Origin: Verrucomicrobiota bacterium
GTDB taxonomy: Bacteria; Verrucomicrobiota; Verrucomicrobiia; Limisphaerales; JAKPVM01
DNA: 32,816 bases
Direction: 5' to 3'
Assembly (NCBI GenBank): GCA_029572555.1
Contig: JAKPVM010000022.1
Location: forward strand, 1 to 32,816
Below the pieces are notes generated by a model. The model saw only the letters and a list, made by a program, of their open reading frames with translations, did no database searches and was not told where the DNA came from. Below are positions 1 through 9,256 of the stretch, piece after piece (position 1 is the first letter of the stretch; every line of letters starts with the position of its first letter). A program made the translations under genes and the position numbers.

Positions 1-2
1 CA

Positions 3-1784
3 AAGGTTGCAAATGTTGTTGGTCAATGTATGCAATATCACCCCCACGGCGACGCCTCAATTGCAGAAGCCTTGATTGGTTTAGTGAACAAACGATATTT
101 AATCGAAGGTCAAGGGAACTTTGGAAATATATATACTGGAGACCTCGCTGCTGCCCCACGATATATTGAATGCCGTTTAACTGAACTTGCAAAAACTGAA
201 CTTTTTAATGACGATTTGACCGAGTTTGTCCCAAGTTATGATGGTCGCAACAAAGAACCTGTGCAATTACCTTCAAAACTGCCGCTACTGTTAATGCTTG
301 GCGCAGAAGGTATTGCCGTTGGCCTTTCAACGCGAATTTTACCACACAATTTTATTGAACTATTAGAGGCTGAAATCGCTATTTTGAAAAAACAACCATT
401 TAAAATATTGCCTGATTTTCTAACAGGCGGGCTGATGGATGCGCGTGAATATAAAGATGGAAATGGTTCTGTAAAAGTCAGGGCAAAAATTAAAATCAAA
501 GATGATTCAACCGTTGTCATTAAAGAAATTCCACCTACCTCAACAACACAAACCTTGATTGGCTCAATTGAAGATGCCGCAAGAAAAGGAAAATTGAAAA
601 TCAAAAGCATTAACGACTTTACATCCGAAGAAGTCGAGATTGAAGTTAAATGCCCTCAGGGCGTCAATTCTGAACAATTAGTGGATGCCTTGTACGCCTT
701 CACAGAGTGTGAAGCAACAATATCAAGCCGAATTATTGCAATTAAAAATAATCGCCCAGTTCAACTGAAAGTGTCCGAAATACTTAAAGAAAATACCGAC
801 CAATTGCTTGATATTCTAAAACGCGAACTTGAACTTAAAAAATTAAAACTTGAGGGAGAACTTTCTTTTAAAACACTTGAACGAATTTTTATTGAAAAAC
901 GAATCTATAAACGAATTGAACAATGCAAAACAAGCGAATCAGTATTTAACGCTGTTCGCGAAGGATTTGAACCATACAAAGATTTGATACCAAAAGAAAT
1001 TACCAATGAAGATATTCAAAGATTGCTCGAAATACGAATACGACGTATTTCACTCTTTGACATCAATAAACATCGGGAAGAAATGGAGAAATTAAAAACC
1101 GAATTAAACGAGACAAACAAGAACCTTAAAAATATTGTAAAATATACGGTTTCTCATCTGGAAAGTTTAATAGAAAAGTACAAAGAAACTTACCCAAGAC
1201 TTACAAGAATTACACGATTTGACGAAGTTGACGCCCGTGAAGCTGCATTTAAAGCATTTAAGGTTGCTTATGACCGCGAATCAGGTTACGTTGGATACAA
1301 AGTAAGCGGTGATGAATTTAAATCCGACTGCACGAAATATGAGAAAATAATACTTGTTTTTAAAGATGGTCATTATCAAGTGGTTGAATTGCCGGAGAAA
1401 CTTTTCGTAGGACAGGACCTTGTATATTGCGGGATTTATCAGCGCGACCAAATAATGACGGTTGTTTATTCAAACAAAGACGCTGCTTATATCAAACGAT
1501 TCACGTTCGGCGGTGTAATTATGAACAAGATTTATTATTGCATTCCGCCAAAATCAAAGGTGTTGTTCTTTTCTTCTGAACCTGTTGAAAAACTGTATTT
1601 CAAATATAAGCCCGCACCATATCAAAAAATAAATCAACAGATATGCAACCCGATGGAATTAGAGGTTAAAAGCGCAAAGGCAAGAGGTAATCAGGTTTCA
1701 ATCAAAGAAATTGCTTCTGTTAATATAAAACCACCACGCGGCTGGGACGAATCAGCGCCAACAACGCAACTAAAATTTATCTAA
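3..1784 (+). CDS. parC: DNA topoisomerase IV / gyrase subunit A, 5'-truncated by window edge
   Basis: Type IIA topoisomerase DNA-cleavage subunit, which breaks and rejoins duplex DNA through a tyrosine. The frame is already open at base 3 (KVANVVGQC, then MQYHPHGDASIAEAL), so the ATG at 30 is internal and roughly 65-70 N-terminal residues lie upstream. The active-site Tyr is in APRYIECRL at bases 162-164. LMLGAEGIAVGLSTRILPHN follows, as in GyrA/ParC, and the coiled-coil arm is around bases 800-1200. The C-terminal part is short and looks like chlamydial ParC, not a full GyrA beta-pinwheel, which is why I call it ParC-like. The stop lies 8 nt from the convergent rho stop, with no room for a terminator. 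Family call is sure; ParC versus GyrA is likely but not certain. Its partner parE/gyrB is not in the window. Confidence 0.93.
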   Translation, partial: KVANVVGQCMQYHPHGDASIAEALIGLVNKRYLIEGQGNFGNIYTGDLAAAPRYIECRLTELAKTELFNDDLTEFVPSYDGRNKEPVQLPSKLPLLLMLGAEGIAVGLSTRILPHNFIELLEAEIAILKKQPFKILPDFLTGGLMDAREYKDGNGSVKVRAKIKIKDDSTVVIKEIPPTSTTQTLIGSIEDAARKGKLKIKSINDFTSEEVEIEVKCPQGVNSEQLVDALYAFTECEATISSRIIAIKNNRPVQLKVSEILKENTDQLLDILKRELELKKLKLEGELSFKTLERIFIEKRIYKRIEQCKTSESVFNAVREGFEPYKDLIPKEITNEDIQRLLEIRIRRISLFDINKHREEMEKLKTELNETNKNLKNIVKYTVSHLESLIEKYKETYPRLTRITRFDEVDAREAAFKAFKVAYDRESGYVGYKVSGDEFKSDCTKYEKIILVFKDGHYQVVELPEKLFVGQDLVYCGIYQRDQIMTVVYSNKDAAYIKRFTFGGVIMNKIYYCIPPKSKVLFFSSEPVEKLYFKYKPAPYQKINQQICNPMELEVKSAKARGNQVSIKEIASVNIKPPRGWDESAPTTQLKFI

Positions 1785-1792
1785 CAAGGGAT

Positions 1793-3538
1793 TTATTTCT
1801 TCAATTGTATAGAATCCAATGTCAACAGAAACTCCACATTATTGTGCGTCTTTTTGAGTTTTCCAAGTAGAAGTTCCATCGCTTCTACTGCTGGGACGCC
1901 GGTGAGAGCCCTACGCAAGACAACTATTCTCTGATACTCATCGGGATGATAAAGCAATTCTTCTTTTCTTGTACCGGATAATTCAATATTAATTGATGGG
2001 AATATTCTGCGGTCAACAAGATGTCTATCAAGATGAATTTCCATATTACCCGTGCCTTTAAATTCCTCAAAAATAACTTCATCCATTCGCGAACCGGTAT
2101 CAATCAACGCAGTTGCAATAATTGTCAAAGAGCCACCCTCTTCAATATTACGAGCAGCACCAAAGAACCGTTTTGGCTTATGCAATGCGCTTGCATCAAC
2201 ACCGCCAGACAGGATTTTTCCAGAATGCGGTTGTATAGTATTGTATGCGCGGGCAAGCCTTGTGATAGAATCAAGTAATATGACAACATCCCTTTTCCGT
2301 TCAACCATTCGCCTTGCTTTTTCAATAACCATTTCGGCAACAGCAACATGGCGGTCAGGCGGTTCATCAAATGTAGAACTTATAACTTCCGCGCCTTTGC
2401 AAGTCCGTTCCATATCGGTGACCTCTTCTGGACGCTCATCAATCAATAGAATAAATAGGTAAACTTCCGGATTATTTTTCAAAATTGCATTTGCAATATT
2501 TTGTAAAAGGACAGTTTTACCAGTACGCGGAGGGGCAACTATCAAACCACGCGTTCCTTTACCAATCGGACAAACTAAATCAACCACGCGTGTCGATAAT
2601 TCATCAGCCGTTGTTTCAAGTATAAAACGTTTATTCGGAAAAAGTGGCGTTAAATTGTCAAAATGTGTTTTATCCTTTGCTTTTTCGGGGTCTTCGCGAT
2701 CAACGGCTTCTACTTTTAACAAGGCAAAGAACCGCTCCTTTTCTTTTGGCGGTCTTATTTGCCCCGCGACTATGTTGCCGGTTTGTAAATCAAATTTTCT
2801 AATTTGAGACGGCGACACATAAATATCTTCTGGACAGGGCAAGTAATTAAAACTACGGGATCTTAAAAAACCAAAACCGTCCGGCAAAACTTCAAGAACC
2901 CCTTCTGAAAATAATACGCCGATTCGTTCAGCGTTCTTGCTTAATATTTGATAAATCAGCTCGTGTTTCCGCATTGTCCCAAAGTTTTCAATACACATTT
3001 CACGAGCAATTTGATTAAGTTCGCTCATTGCCATTGACTGAAGCTGCGTAATATTAATAGGTTTTTGCGGCTCCTTATTAACTTCCATTTCTGGTTCAGA
3101 AGGTTTTACTGATTCTTCTTTTGCAACTGGAACTTCGTCAATTGGCGGTTCAGTTTTTGCAGTTTCTTCAACCTGTTCTTTTATTTCAGCAATAGATGGT
3201 TGTGTATCTTTCGCTGGTTCTTGAACAGGCGGTTGTATCACTTTTAATTCTAATTCAGAAGACTTTGCAGTTTGTTCAATCGGTTCGGGTTCTTGTTTCT
3301 GAGAGGATTTGGTCTTCTTTGTCTTTGCACCCTTTTTCTTCGGCTTCGGTTTCTCTTCAACTTCAGCGGAATCAGAGTTAGGCTTATCTACTTCAGAAAT
3401 GGTCTCCTGATTCTTCGGTTCAGATGAAACGGCGCTCTCACTCTGTTGTTCAGTGGAAGTTAATTCCAATTGAGAAGAACCATCTTTTAACTGTTCATTA
3501 ACAGTTTTTGACTTTTGAGATTTTGACACTCTTGGCAT
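1793..3538 (-). CDS. rho: Transcription termination factor Rho with long acidic/basic N-terminal extension
   Basis: Hexameric RNA-dependent ATPase that terminates transcription. The last ~420 residues align with classical Rho: an N-terminal helical region ([13 protein letters not shown]), the RNP-like RNA-binding motif [20 protein letters not shown], Walker A PPRTGKT, Walker [17 protein letters not shown], the Q-loop area [20 protein letters not shown], and the R-loop/arginine-finger region [16 protein letters not shown]. About 160 residues precede this core. They are rich in Lys, Glu, Pro and Ser, carry a [15 protein letters not shown] block, and are probably disordered. Similar extensions occur in several phyla and are thought to add RNA contacts. 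There is no Shine-Dalgarno before the ATG. The gene lies 122 nt downstream of the SHMT fusion on the same strand, with a hairpin between them. Confidence 0.97.
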   Translation of the reverse strand: MPRVSKSQKSKTVNEQLKDGSSQLELTSTEQQSESAVSSEPKNQETISEVDKPNSDSAEVEEKPKPKKKGAKTKKTKSSQKQEPEPIEQTAKSSELELKVIQPPVQEPAKDTQPSIAEIKEQVEETAKTEPPIDEVPVAKEESVKPSEPEMEVNKEPQKPINITQLQSMAMSELNQIAREMCIENFGTMRKHELIYQILSKNAERIGVLFSEGVLEVLPDGFGFLRSRSFNYLPCPEDIYVSPSQIRKFDLQTGNIVAGQIRPPKEKERFFALLKVEAVDREDPEKAKDKTHFDNLTPLFPNKRFILETTADELSTRVVDLVCPIGKGTRGLIVAPPRTGKTVLLQNIANAILKNNPEVYLFILLIDERPEEVTDMERTCKGAEVISSTFDEPPDRHVAVAEMVIEKARRMVERKRDVVILLDSITRLARAYNTIQPHSGKILSGGVDASALHKPKRFFGAARNIEEGGSLTIIATALIDTGSRMDEVIFEEFKGTGNMEIHLDRHLVDRRIFPSINIELSGTRKEELLYHPDEYQRIVVLRRALTGVPAVEAMELLLGKLKKTHNNVEFLLTLDSIQLKK

Positions 3539-3623
3539 AAACTAATTTGTTAAAATTTATATTGGATAAAATCAGTGTGACATAACTAACTATATCAATA
3601 AGGCAAGTTTAATTGCTCACTGT

Positions 3624-3652
3624 AGCCGCTTTTGTTTTGAAACAAAACGGCT
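3624..3652 (-). other. 12-bp hairpin between the SHMT fusion gene and rho
   Basis: AGCCG at 3624-3628 pairs with CGGCT at 3648-3652, and TTTTGTT at 3630-3636 pairs with AACAAAA at 3641-3647. One base (3629) is bulged and the loop is 4 nt. It lies 8 nt past the stop of the upstream (-) gene. On the - strand there is no U-tract after it; the run of T (3653-3656) is on the + side, where no + gene needs terminating. It may be a 3'-end stabiliser, a weak terminator, or part of the rho leader. Confidence 0.5.
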
Positions 3653-3660
3653 TTTACCTA

Positions 3661-5814
3661 CTAATATGGCAGTGGGAATTTACTTGTCAACTCTTTAACA
3701 TTAATACGCACTTTATTCTGAATGTCAAGATTTTTTATATCAGATAAAACTTCGGTTATCATATTAGCGATAAGAACCATCTCGGCTTCTTTCATACCGC
3801 GGGTTGTAACCGCAGGCGTCCCTATCCTGATGCCACTCGCCTGGAATGGTGAGCGCGTTTCAAATGGTATAGTGTTTTTATTGACCGTGATTCCTGCTCC
3901 GTCTAATGCCAATTGACAATCTTTTCCAGTCAATCCACGCATACCGACGTCCACAAGCATTAGGTGATTGTCCGTCCCACCGCTTACTAAACGGAATCCA
4001 TTTTCCATCAGCCTATTAGCAAGAGTTTTGGCGTTCTTAACAATTTGTTCTTGATAAACTTTAAATTCCGGTTGCATCGCTTCATTAAAACAAACCGCCT
4101 TTGCTGCAATAACATGCATCAGCGGTCCGCCTTGAATTCCGGGAAATGTTTGCGAGTCAATTTCTTTTGCATATTTTTCCTTGCATAAAATTAATCCGCC
4201 GCGTGGTCCGCGTAAGGTCTTGTGGGTAGTAGTTGTTACAAAATCGGCAAACGGCACAGGGCTTGGATGCAATCCTGCCACGACTAAACCGGCTATATGT
4301 GCGATATCTGCAAGGAGATATGCGCCAACTTCTTGGGCAATTTGCGACATTTTTTCAAAATCAATAATTCTTGGATACGCGCTTGCGCCAACGGTAATCA
4401 TCTTTGGTTTATGTTCTCGGGCTAATTTTGCCAGTTGTTCATAATCAATCCGTTCGTCTTCTTTGCTAACTCCATAATGAACCACATCAAAAAACCTGCC
4501 TGAAAAGTTCGCCTTATTACCGTGGGTAAGATGTCCACCGTGCGTTAAATCCATTGTCAACAATTTATCGCCCGGCTTTAAAACAGCGAAATAAACAGCC
4601 ATATTTGCGCCACTGCCTGAGTGTGGCTGTACATTTGCGTGTTCAGCGTTGAACAATCTTTTTGCCCTATCTATTGCAAGTTGCTCAGCTACATCGACAT
4701 TTTCACAGCCACCATACCAACGTTTTTTAGGGTAGCCTTCTGCATATTTATTGGTCAAAACTGAACCTTGCGCCTGCATTACGGCTGGGCTTGTGAAATT
4801 TTCGCTGGCTATAAGTTCAATATTTTCTTGCTGTCGTTTTATCTCGTTTTGAATTGCTTTACTAATTTCTGGGTCAATCGCTTCAAGCGATAAATCAGGC
4901 TGCAAAGCTGACGGAATTTTTTCAATTCGTCTTAAATGCCTCCCGCCTTCGAACTTTGTGTTTAAAAAAGCCTCTATCATTTTAATCGCTGTCGCTGCAT
5001 CGGTATATTTGCCTGCAAAACAAAGAACATTTGCATTATTATGAGACCTTGCTTTAGCGGCCATTTCTTCGTTCAAAACAAGAGCAGCTCTGACAGCGGG
5101 AATTTTATTTGCTGTAATGCTCATTCCGATACCGGTGGTACACACCAAAATACCCAGACCATAATCCTTCCTTGCGATAGCTCGTGATAATGCGATTGCG
5201 ATATCAGGATAATCGCAAGAGACATCAGAATTTGTGCCAAAATCGGCAACTTCGATTCCATTGCCCCGCAAATACGCTTTAATTTTTTCCTTAAGTTCAA
5301 AACCGCCGTGGTCGGCGCCAATAGCTATTGAGTTATTATTCATTGCCTCGATAAGTTTAATATTTGATTGTTGTTCAATAAATTCCACAATTGATTCAAT
5401 CCCTTTCAAAATTGTATCTCTGCATTCTTCATAAACTTCTAATGATGAACCAATTGGATCGGGTATATCATTGTCTTTATCATCAGTAAATTCCATCAAT
5501 AAAAATGTCTTTTCCACAACCTCCGGATACATAGAAACTACTGTTTCTAAATGCCCACGCGTCATACAAAATATATAGTCTGCTTTTTTTACTAAATCTT
5601 TCGTAAGAGACTGACTGCGAAAGCTCGTGATATCAATTCCCATCTCTTTCATCGCATCAACAGCATTCTGGCTTGGTGGTTGACCATCCGCAGTGCAAAT
5701 CCCTGCGGACATCGCCTTATAGTCTTCCCTACCTTGTGTAATGTGTCTGAACAGGGCTTCAGCCATCGGGCTTCTACACACATTACCAGTGCATATAAAA
5801 AGCAGAGTCTTCAT
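3661..5814 (-). CDS. glyA: Triple fusion: YwlE-like low-molecular-weight phosphatase + ribose-5-phosphate isomerase B + serine hydroxymethyltransferase
   Basis: One uninterrupted 717-residue frame carries three enzymes. Residues 1-150 are a low-molecular-weight phosphatase: P-loop C8-TGNVC-R14-S and general acid D119 in DPIGSS, most like YwlE. Residues ~162-300 are RpiB (ribose-5-P/ribulose-5-P isomerase): GADHGG at 167-171, C225 in [19 protein letters not shown], ending [11 protein letters not shown]. Residues ~310-717 are SHMT, which makes glycine and 5,10-methylene-THF from serine: IELIASENF, the PLP lysine K532 in [14 protein letters not shown], and FPGIQGG. The linkers are only ~10 residues and all three domains look complete. 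I take the ATG at 5814; a TTG at 5832 would add six residues. The order matches the ywlE, rpiB, glyA neighbourhood of Firmicutes. The residue in the P-loop that favours phosphoarginine in YwlE (Thr) is Val12 here, so phosphatase specificity is open. Confidence 0.95.
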   Translation of the reverse strand: MKTLLFICTGNVCRSPMAEALFRHITQGREDYKAMSAGICTADGQPPSQNAVDAMKEMGIDITSFRSQSLTKDLVKKADYIFCMTRGHLETVVSMYPEVVEKTFLLMEFTDDKDNDIPDPIGSSLEVYEECRDTILKGIESIVEFIEQQSNIKLIEAMNNNSIAIGADHGGFELKEKIKAYLRGNGIEVADFGTNSDVSCDYPDIAIALSRAIARKDYGLGILVCTTGIGMSITANKIPAVRAALVLNEEMAAKARSHNNANVLCFAGKYTDAATAIKMIEAFLNTKFEGGRHLRRIEKIPSALQPDLSLEAIDPEISKAIQNEIKRQQENIELIASENFTSPAVMQAQGSVLTNKYAEGYPKKRWYGGCENVDVAEQLAIDRAKRLFNAEHANVQPHSGSGANMAVYFAVLKPGDKLLTMDLTHGGHLTHGNKANFSGRFFDVVHYGVSKEDERIDYEQLAKLAREHKPKMITVGASAYPRIIDFEKMSQIAQEVGAYLLADIAHIAGLVVAGLHPSPVPFADFVTTTTHKTLRGPRGGLILCKEKYAKEIDSQTFPGIQGGPLMHVIAAKAVCFNEAMQPEFKVYQEQIVKNAKTLANRLMENGFRLVSGGTDNHLMLVDVGMRGLTGKDCQLALDGAGITVNKNTIPFETRSPFQASGIRIGTPAVTTRGMKEAEMVLIANMITEVLSDIKNLDIQNKVRINVKELTSKFPLPY

Positions 5815-5832
5815 TAAATAAACCCGTGTCAA

Positions 5833-5859
5833 ATTGTAATTTTATTATCATTATGTCAA
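5833..5859 (-). promoter_or_regulatory. Candidate sigma70-type promoter of the fusion gene
   Basis: On the - strand TTGACA (5859-5854) is followed after 15 nt by TACAAT (5838-5833). The spacing is short of the usual 17, but transcription would begin about 10-15 nt before the ATG at 5814. This is a motif match only; the region is very AT-rich. Confidence 0.35.
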
Positions 5860-5951
5860 CTTTTAATTTTTTTTGCTTGTTATTGACATTTAAATAACTT
5901 ATGAGAAAATCTTTCTCCAATTTGAAAATTAATAGCGTCAAATATATTAAT

Positions 5952-8108
5952 ATGAAATATTTAAAGATAATATCGGCTACAATTGCAATAGGAATTAATA
6001 TTGCGAGTGGGGCAAATCTTATTCCATTTGTCTATGATACTGAAAAAGAATTAACTGCGACTGGCGGGGATTTTGATGGAAATGGTCTGGCAGATTTGCT
6101 TCTTGTGGATAAAGGAAGCGGTAAATACAGGATTGCTTACCAATTCACTCAAGGAGAATTTACATGGGTTAACCACAGAGTAAGCGGGGTAAAAGATGTC
6201 TCCGGTGTTGGTTTAGGAAAACTTTTTTCCACCGACAAAGATGGCATCGCAATGACAGCCGCTGATGCTAATCAAATTGTTGTTGTCTCGGCTGAAAGCA
6301 CAACCTCTGCATCAACACCGATACCCATTCCACCACCTGTTTTAGGCCCAAATGTAATTCTTCCTGTTAGTATCGGTGGTGAGGGTAAAAGCCAGTTATA
6401 TGACCTTTATCTTGGAAGTATCTATAATGACCCAGATCCTTATAAAGTAACGTGTTTCCGAAATAAAAATGGGAAATTTGAAAAATTTTATGAGACAAAA
6501 GTCCCCGGTGCACCAGGTAAACCAAATAGAATTCAACTTAAAAAAAGCGGAAAAGAATTCGTTTCTGTTCTTTCGTCGGATGACAAAGGCGACACATTAC
6601 GAGTGGAAAACCTTGATTCAGGCAAGATTGTTGTCATAGGACAATTAACCGGGTTAACAGCAGGAAGCGACTATACGGCAGGATATTTTAGCGGCGGCGA
6701 AAATTGCGAATTCATCTTCTACAACCCCGGTTCCAATTTTATCAAATATGTCCAATTGAGCGACGTTCAAAACGACCGGGTTAAATTTGCTAATCCCGTT
6801 ACATATCAATTAGATTCGCCAATATTTAAGGTATATACTGTTCAGGCTGACAACACTGCAAAACTCCTTGTTATCTCTGGAAAAGGCGAGAAGGCTGGTA
6901 TTTATGATTTTAATGGGAAACAAGCGCCATCTTTAATTAGTTCAATTACTCCGCCTGAAAAAATGTTTTATATGGGCGCAATACCTTTCACTGGCGGATT
7001 CCACATATTACTCTCATCGGGCGTAGGTAAATTCTCAATGGAATTCAAAGATTATCGTATAAGCGGCAATAAAGTAACGGATTTCAAATCAGGTCAACTC
7101 CCGAGTATGGATGACACTGATGAATTTACAATACCACTTATTCATAAACAGATACTTGCCAGCCTTGCCGAAAAAGCCGAAACCGATATGAAGCCTTATA
7201 CAAACACAATCCCCGGTTCAGGCGTAACCTATGCTATGGTACCAATACCCGGTGGAGAATTTTTAATGGGTAGTCCTACAACTGAAAAAGGGCACAAACC
7301 GGATGAAGAACCACAACATCGCGTTAAAATTTCACCGTTCTGGATGGGTAGGTTTGAAGTTACCTGGAATGAATATGAATTATTTATGTACCCGGATGAC
7401 GAAAAGAAATTGCGCACACAATATCCTTCAAATCCTGAGGTAGATAAACTTTCAGATGCTATTACCAGACCTTCAAAACCTTATGTTGAAATGAGCTTTG
7501 GTATGGGCAAAGATGGTTATCCAGCTATCGCTATGACACAGCATGCCGCAAATAAATATTGTCAATGGCTCAGTGCAAAAACAGGTCATTTCTACAGATT
7601 ACCAACAGAAGCAGAATGGGAATATGCCTGCAGAGCAGGAACAAAAACCGCTTACTTCTTTGGTGAAGACCCCACACAACTCAATGATTGTGCATGGACT
7701 GGGCAGAACAGCGACTTCAAATACCATAAAGTCGGCGAGAAAAAACCAAATCCATGGGGGCTTTACGATATATTAGGCAATGTTCTTGAATTTTGTTTAG
7801 ACCAGTATGACCCAAATTATTACAAGACTTGCGGTGAATTTATTGTTGACCCCTGGAATAAAGCCACTAAACCATACCCACATTCAGTCAGAGGCGGTTC
7901 GTGGGACGATGAAGATGTCGCATTATTTAGAAGCGCTGCAAGACGGTTCTCTGATAGATCATGGAAAGCAACCGACCCACAATTGCCAAAAAGCCACTGG
8001 TATTTCTCTGATGTTCAGTGGTGCGGTTTCCGTTTGGTAAGACCGCTTAAAGTTCCACCACCAGAAGACCTCGCTAAATATTGGATTAGCGGCGTCGAAA
8101 AAGATTAA
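5952..8108 (+). CDS. Secreted FG-GAP-like protein with C-terminal SUMF1/FGE-sulfatase-fold domain
   Basis: The chosen ATG at 5952 starts a signal peptide (MKYLKIISATIAIGINIASGA); an in-frame ATG at 5901 would put 17 polar residues before it. The N-terminal ~400 residues are beta-rich with at least one FG-GAP/VCBS-like motif (GDFDGNGLADLLLVD), which suggests a propeller-like surface. From about residue 426 there is a SUMF1/formylglycine-generating-enzyme fold: MVPIPGGEFLMGS, RLPTEAEWEYACRAGT, NPWGLYDILGNVLEF, VRGGSWDD, CGFRLVRPL. The two active-site cysteines of true FGE, expected after GGSW, are absent (DDEDVALFRSAARR). It is therefore probably a binding or structural version of the fold acting outside the cytoplasm. 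The gene stands alone between a divergent neighbour and a strong terminator. Confidence 0.88.
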   Translation: MKYLKIISATIAIGINIASGANLIPFVYDTEKELTATGGDFDGNGLADLLLVDKGSGKYRIAYQFTQGEFTWVNHRVSGVKDVSGVGLGKLFSTDKDGIAMTAADANQIVVVSAESTTSASTPIPIPPPVLGPNVILPVSIGGEGKSQLYDLYLGSIYNDPDPYKVTCFRNKNGKFEKFYETKVPGAPGKPNRIQLKKSGKEFVSVLSSDDKGDTLRVENLDSGKIVVIGQLTGLTAGSDYTAGYFSGGENCEFIFYNPGSNFIKYVQLSDVQNDRVKFANPVTYQLDSPIFKVYTVQADNTAKLLVISGKGEKAGIYDFNGKQAPSLISSITPPEKMFYMGAIPFTGGFHILLSSGVGKFSMEFKDYRISGNKVTDFKSGQLPSMDDTDEFTIPLIHKQILASLAEKAETDMKPYTNTIPGSGVTYAMVPIPGGEFLMGSPTTEKGHKPDEEPQHRVKISPFWMGRFEVTWNEYELFMYPDDEKKLRTQYPSNPEVDKLSDAITRPSKPYVEMSFGMGKDGYPAIAMTQHAANKYCQWLSAKTGHFYRLPTEAEWEYACRAGTKTAYFFGEDPTQLNDCAWTGQNSDFKYHKVGEKKPNPWGLYDILGNVLEFCLDQYDPNYYKTCGEFIVDPWNKATKPYPHSVRGGSWDDEDVALFRSAARRFSDRSWKATDPQLPKSHWYFSDVQWCGFRLVRPLKVPPPEDLAKYWISGVEKD

Positions 8109-8129
8109 TTAGTCTGGTTTATTTTGAAG

Positions 8130-8165
8130 TGCAGGTGTTAAATATCAAATAACACCCGCATTTTT
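8130..8165 (+). terminator. Rho-independent terminator after the SUMF1-like gene
   Basis: TGCAGGTGTTA (8130-8140) pairs with TAACACCCGCA (8150-8160), 10 of 11 positions with one A.C mismatch and a 9-nt loop. It is followed at once by TTTTT (8161-8165). It lies 21 nt after the stop at 8108 and only 7 nt before the apbE ATG. Confidence 0.8.
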
Positions 8166-8172
8166 ACTATAT

Positions 8173-9210
8173 ATGCATAAATTCGCTAAAATTATAGTAA
8201 GTGTAACCATAACTATTACTTTTGTCTTTTTAATCATTATTAGCTATGGATGCAAAACAGAGCCGAAAGCACAATTACAAAGATTTGAATTCGGTGAGCC
8301 TTATATGGGGACATGGTGGCGCATCGTTCTCTATGCGCCAAACAAGGAAATAGCCGAAACCGCAGCGAAATCAGCTTTTAAAAGGATTGGTGAACTTGAT
8401 AATAAATTTTCCGATTATTATGCCGAAACCGAGTTGATGCAGCTATGTTATAAATCAGGCAAGGGTGAAGTTAAAGTCAGCAAAGATTTATACGATATAA
8501 TTCAAAAATCAATTGCCGTTTCAAAAAGGACAGATAGCGCCTTTGACATCACAGCCGGACCGTGCGTCCAGTTATGGCGATGGTCAGGAAGACATAACCA
8601 ACTCCCATCGGAAGAAAAACTGAAAGCAGCTTTAAAACTTGTCGGTTATGAGAAGATTAAATTAAATCCGAAAAACCAGAGTATAAATCTTTTAATGGAG
8701 GGAATGCGACTTGACCTCGGTGGAATAGCAAAAGGCTACTGTGCGGATACAGCGCTAAAAATCCTTAAAGAACACGGAATAACAAGGGCTCTTGTTGCCG
8801 CAAGTGGCGATATTGCCATCGGCGATCCTCCCCCTGATAAACAAGGCTGGATAATTGATATCGGAACCGGCGAAGACAAAACAAATACGTTAGGATTAAA
8901 ATTATGTCTGAAAAATGTCGGAATCTCCACATCTGGCGACATTGAACAATATATTGAAATAAACGACGTAAGATACTCGCATATTTTAAATCCGAAAACA
9001 GGGCTTGGTTTGACAAATAGTATACAAGTTACTGTAATTTCATACGAGGCATCAATAAGCGACCCCCTTGCTACGGCTGCCTGTGTGGTCGGTTTGGAAA
9101 AAGGCTTAAAAATGATAGAACCACACAAGAAAACTTCGGCGCTGTTTATAATTCAAGACGGGACAAATAAAACAATAAAAGCCTCATCTCGTTTCCCTAT
9201 AAAGATTTAA
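8173..9210 (+). CDS. apbE: FAD:protein FMN transferase, ApbE lipoprotein
   Basis: ApbE attaches FMN through a phosphoester to Thr/Ser of target flavoproteins (for example Rnf/Nqr subunits), using FAD and Mg2+, outside the cytoplasmic membrane. An N-terminal hydrophobic helix ends in a lipobox-like ISYGC with the lipidated Cys at 27. Family motifs follow in order: YMGTWWRI, FDITAGPCVQLWRW, RLDLGGIAKGYCAD, ASGDIAIG, STSGDIEQY, SHILNPKTGLG, SDPLATAACVVG. The length of 345 is normal. LspA, which would process this lipoprotein, is encoded 3 kb downstream. No Rnf/Nqr or flavodoxin-like target is in the window. A terminator sits 7 nt upstream, so expression needs read-through or a promoter embedded in that hairpin. 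Confidence 0.95.
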   Translation: MHKFAKIIVSVTITITFVFLIIISYGCKTEPKAQLQRFEFGEPYMGTWWRIVLYAPNKEIAETAAKSAFKRIGELDNKFSDYYAETELMQLCYKSGKGEVKVSKDLYDIIQKSIAVSKRTDSAFDITAGPCVQLWRWSGRHNQLPSEEKLKAALKLVGYEKIKLNPKNQSINLLMEGMRLDLGGIAKGYCADTALKILKEHGITRALVAASGDIAIGDPPPDKQGWIIDIGTGEDKTNTLGLKLCLKNVGISTSGDIEQYIEINDVRYSHILNPKTGLGLTNSIQVTVISYEASISDPLATAACVVGLEKGLKMIEPHKKTSALFIIQDGTNKTIKASSRFPIKI

Positions 9211-9256
9211 ATTAAAAATCTTTTTATTCTGCCTAAAATTGGTGGTAAATTAAATT

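Noticed and set aside
30-1784. ATG at 30 as the real start of parC
   Set aside because: The frame is open upstream with conserved KVANVVGQ before the ATG, and the N-terminal part of the cleavage domain would be missing; the gene is cut by the window edge.
2125-2370. Frames antisense or out of frame within rho, glyA, rluD, larA and other genes
   Set aside because: They lie wholly inside genes with clear family motifs and show none themselves.
5883-5888. TTGACA on + as the -35 of the SUMF1-like gene
   Set aside because: No acceptable -10 follows at 16-18 nt (AAAATC), so it was not listed as a promoter.
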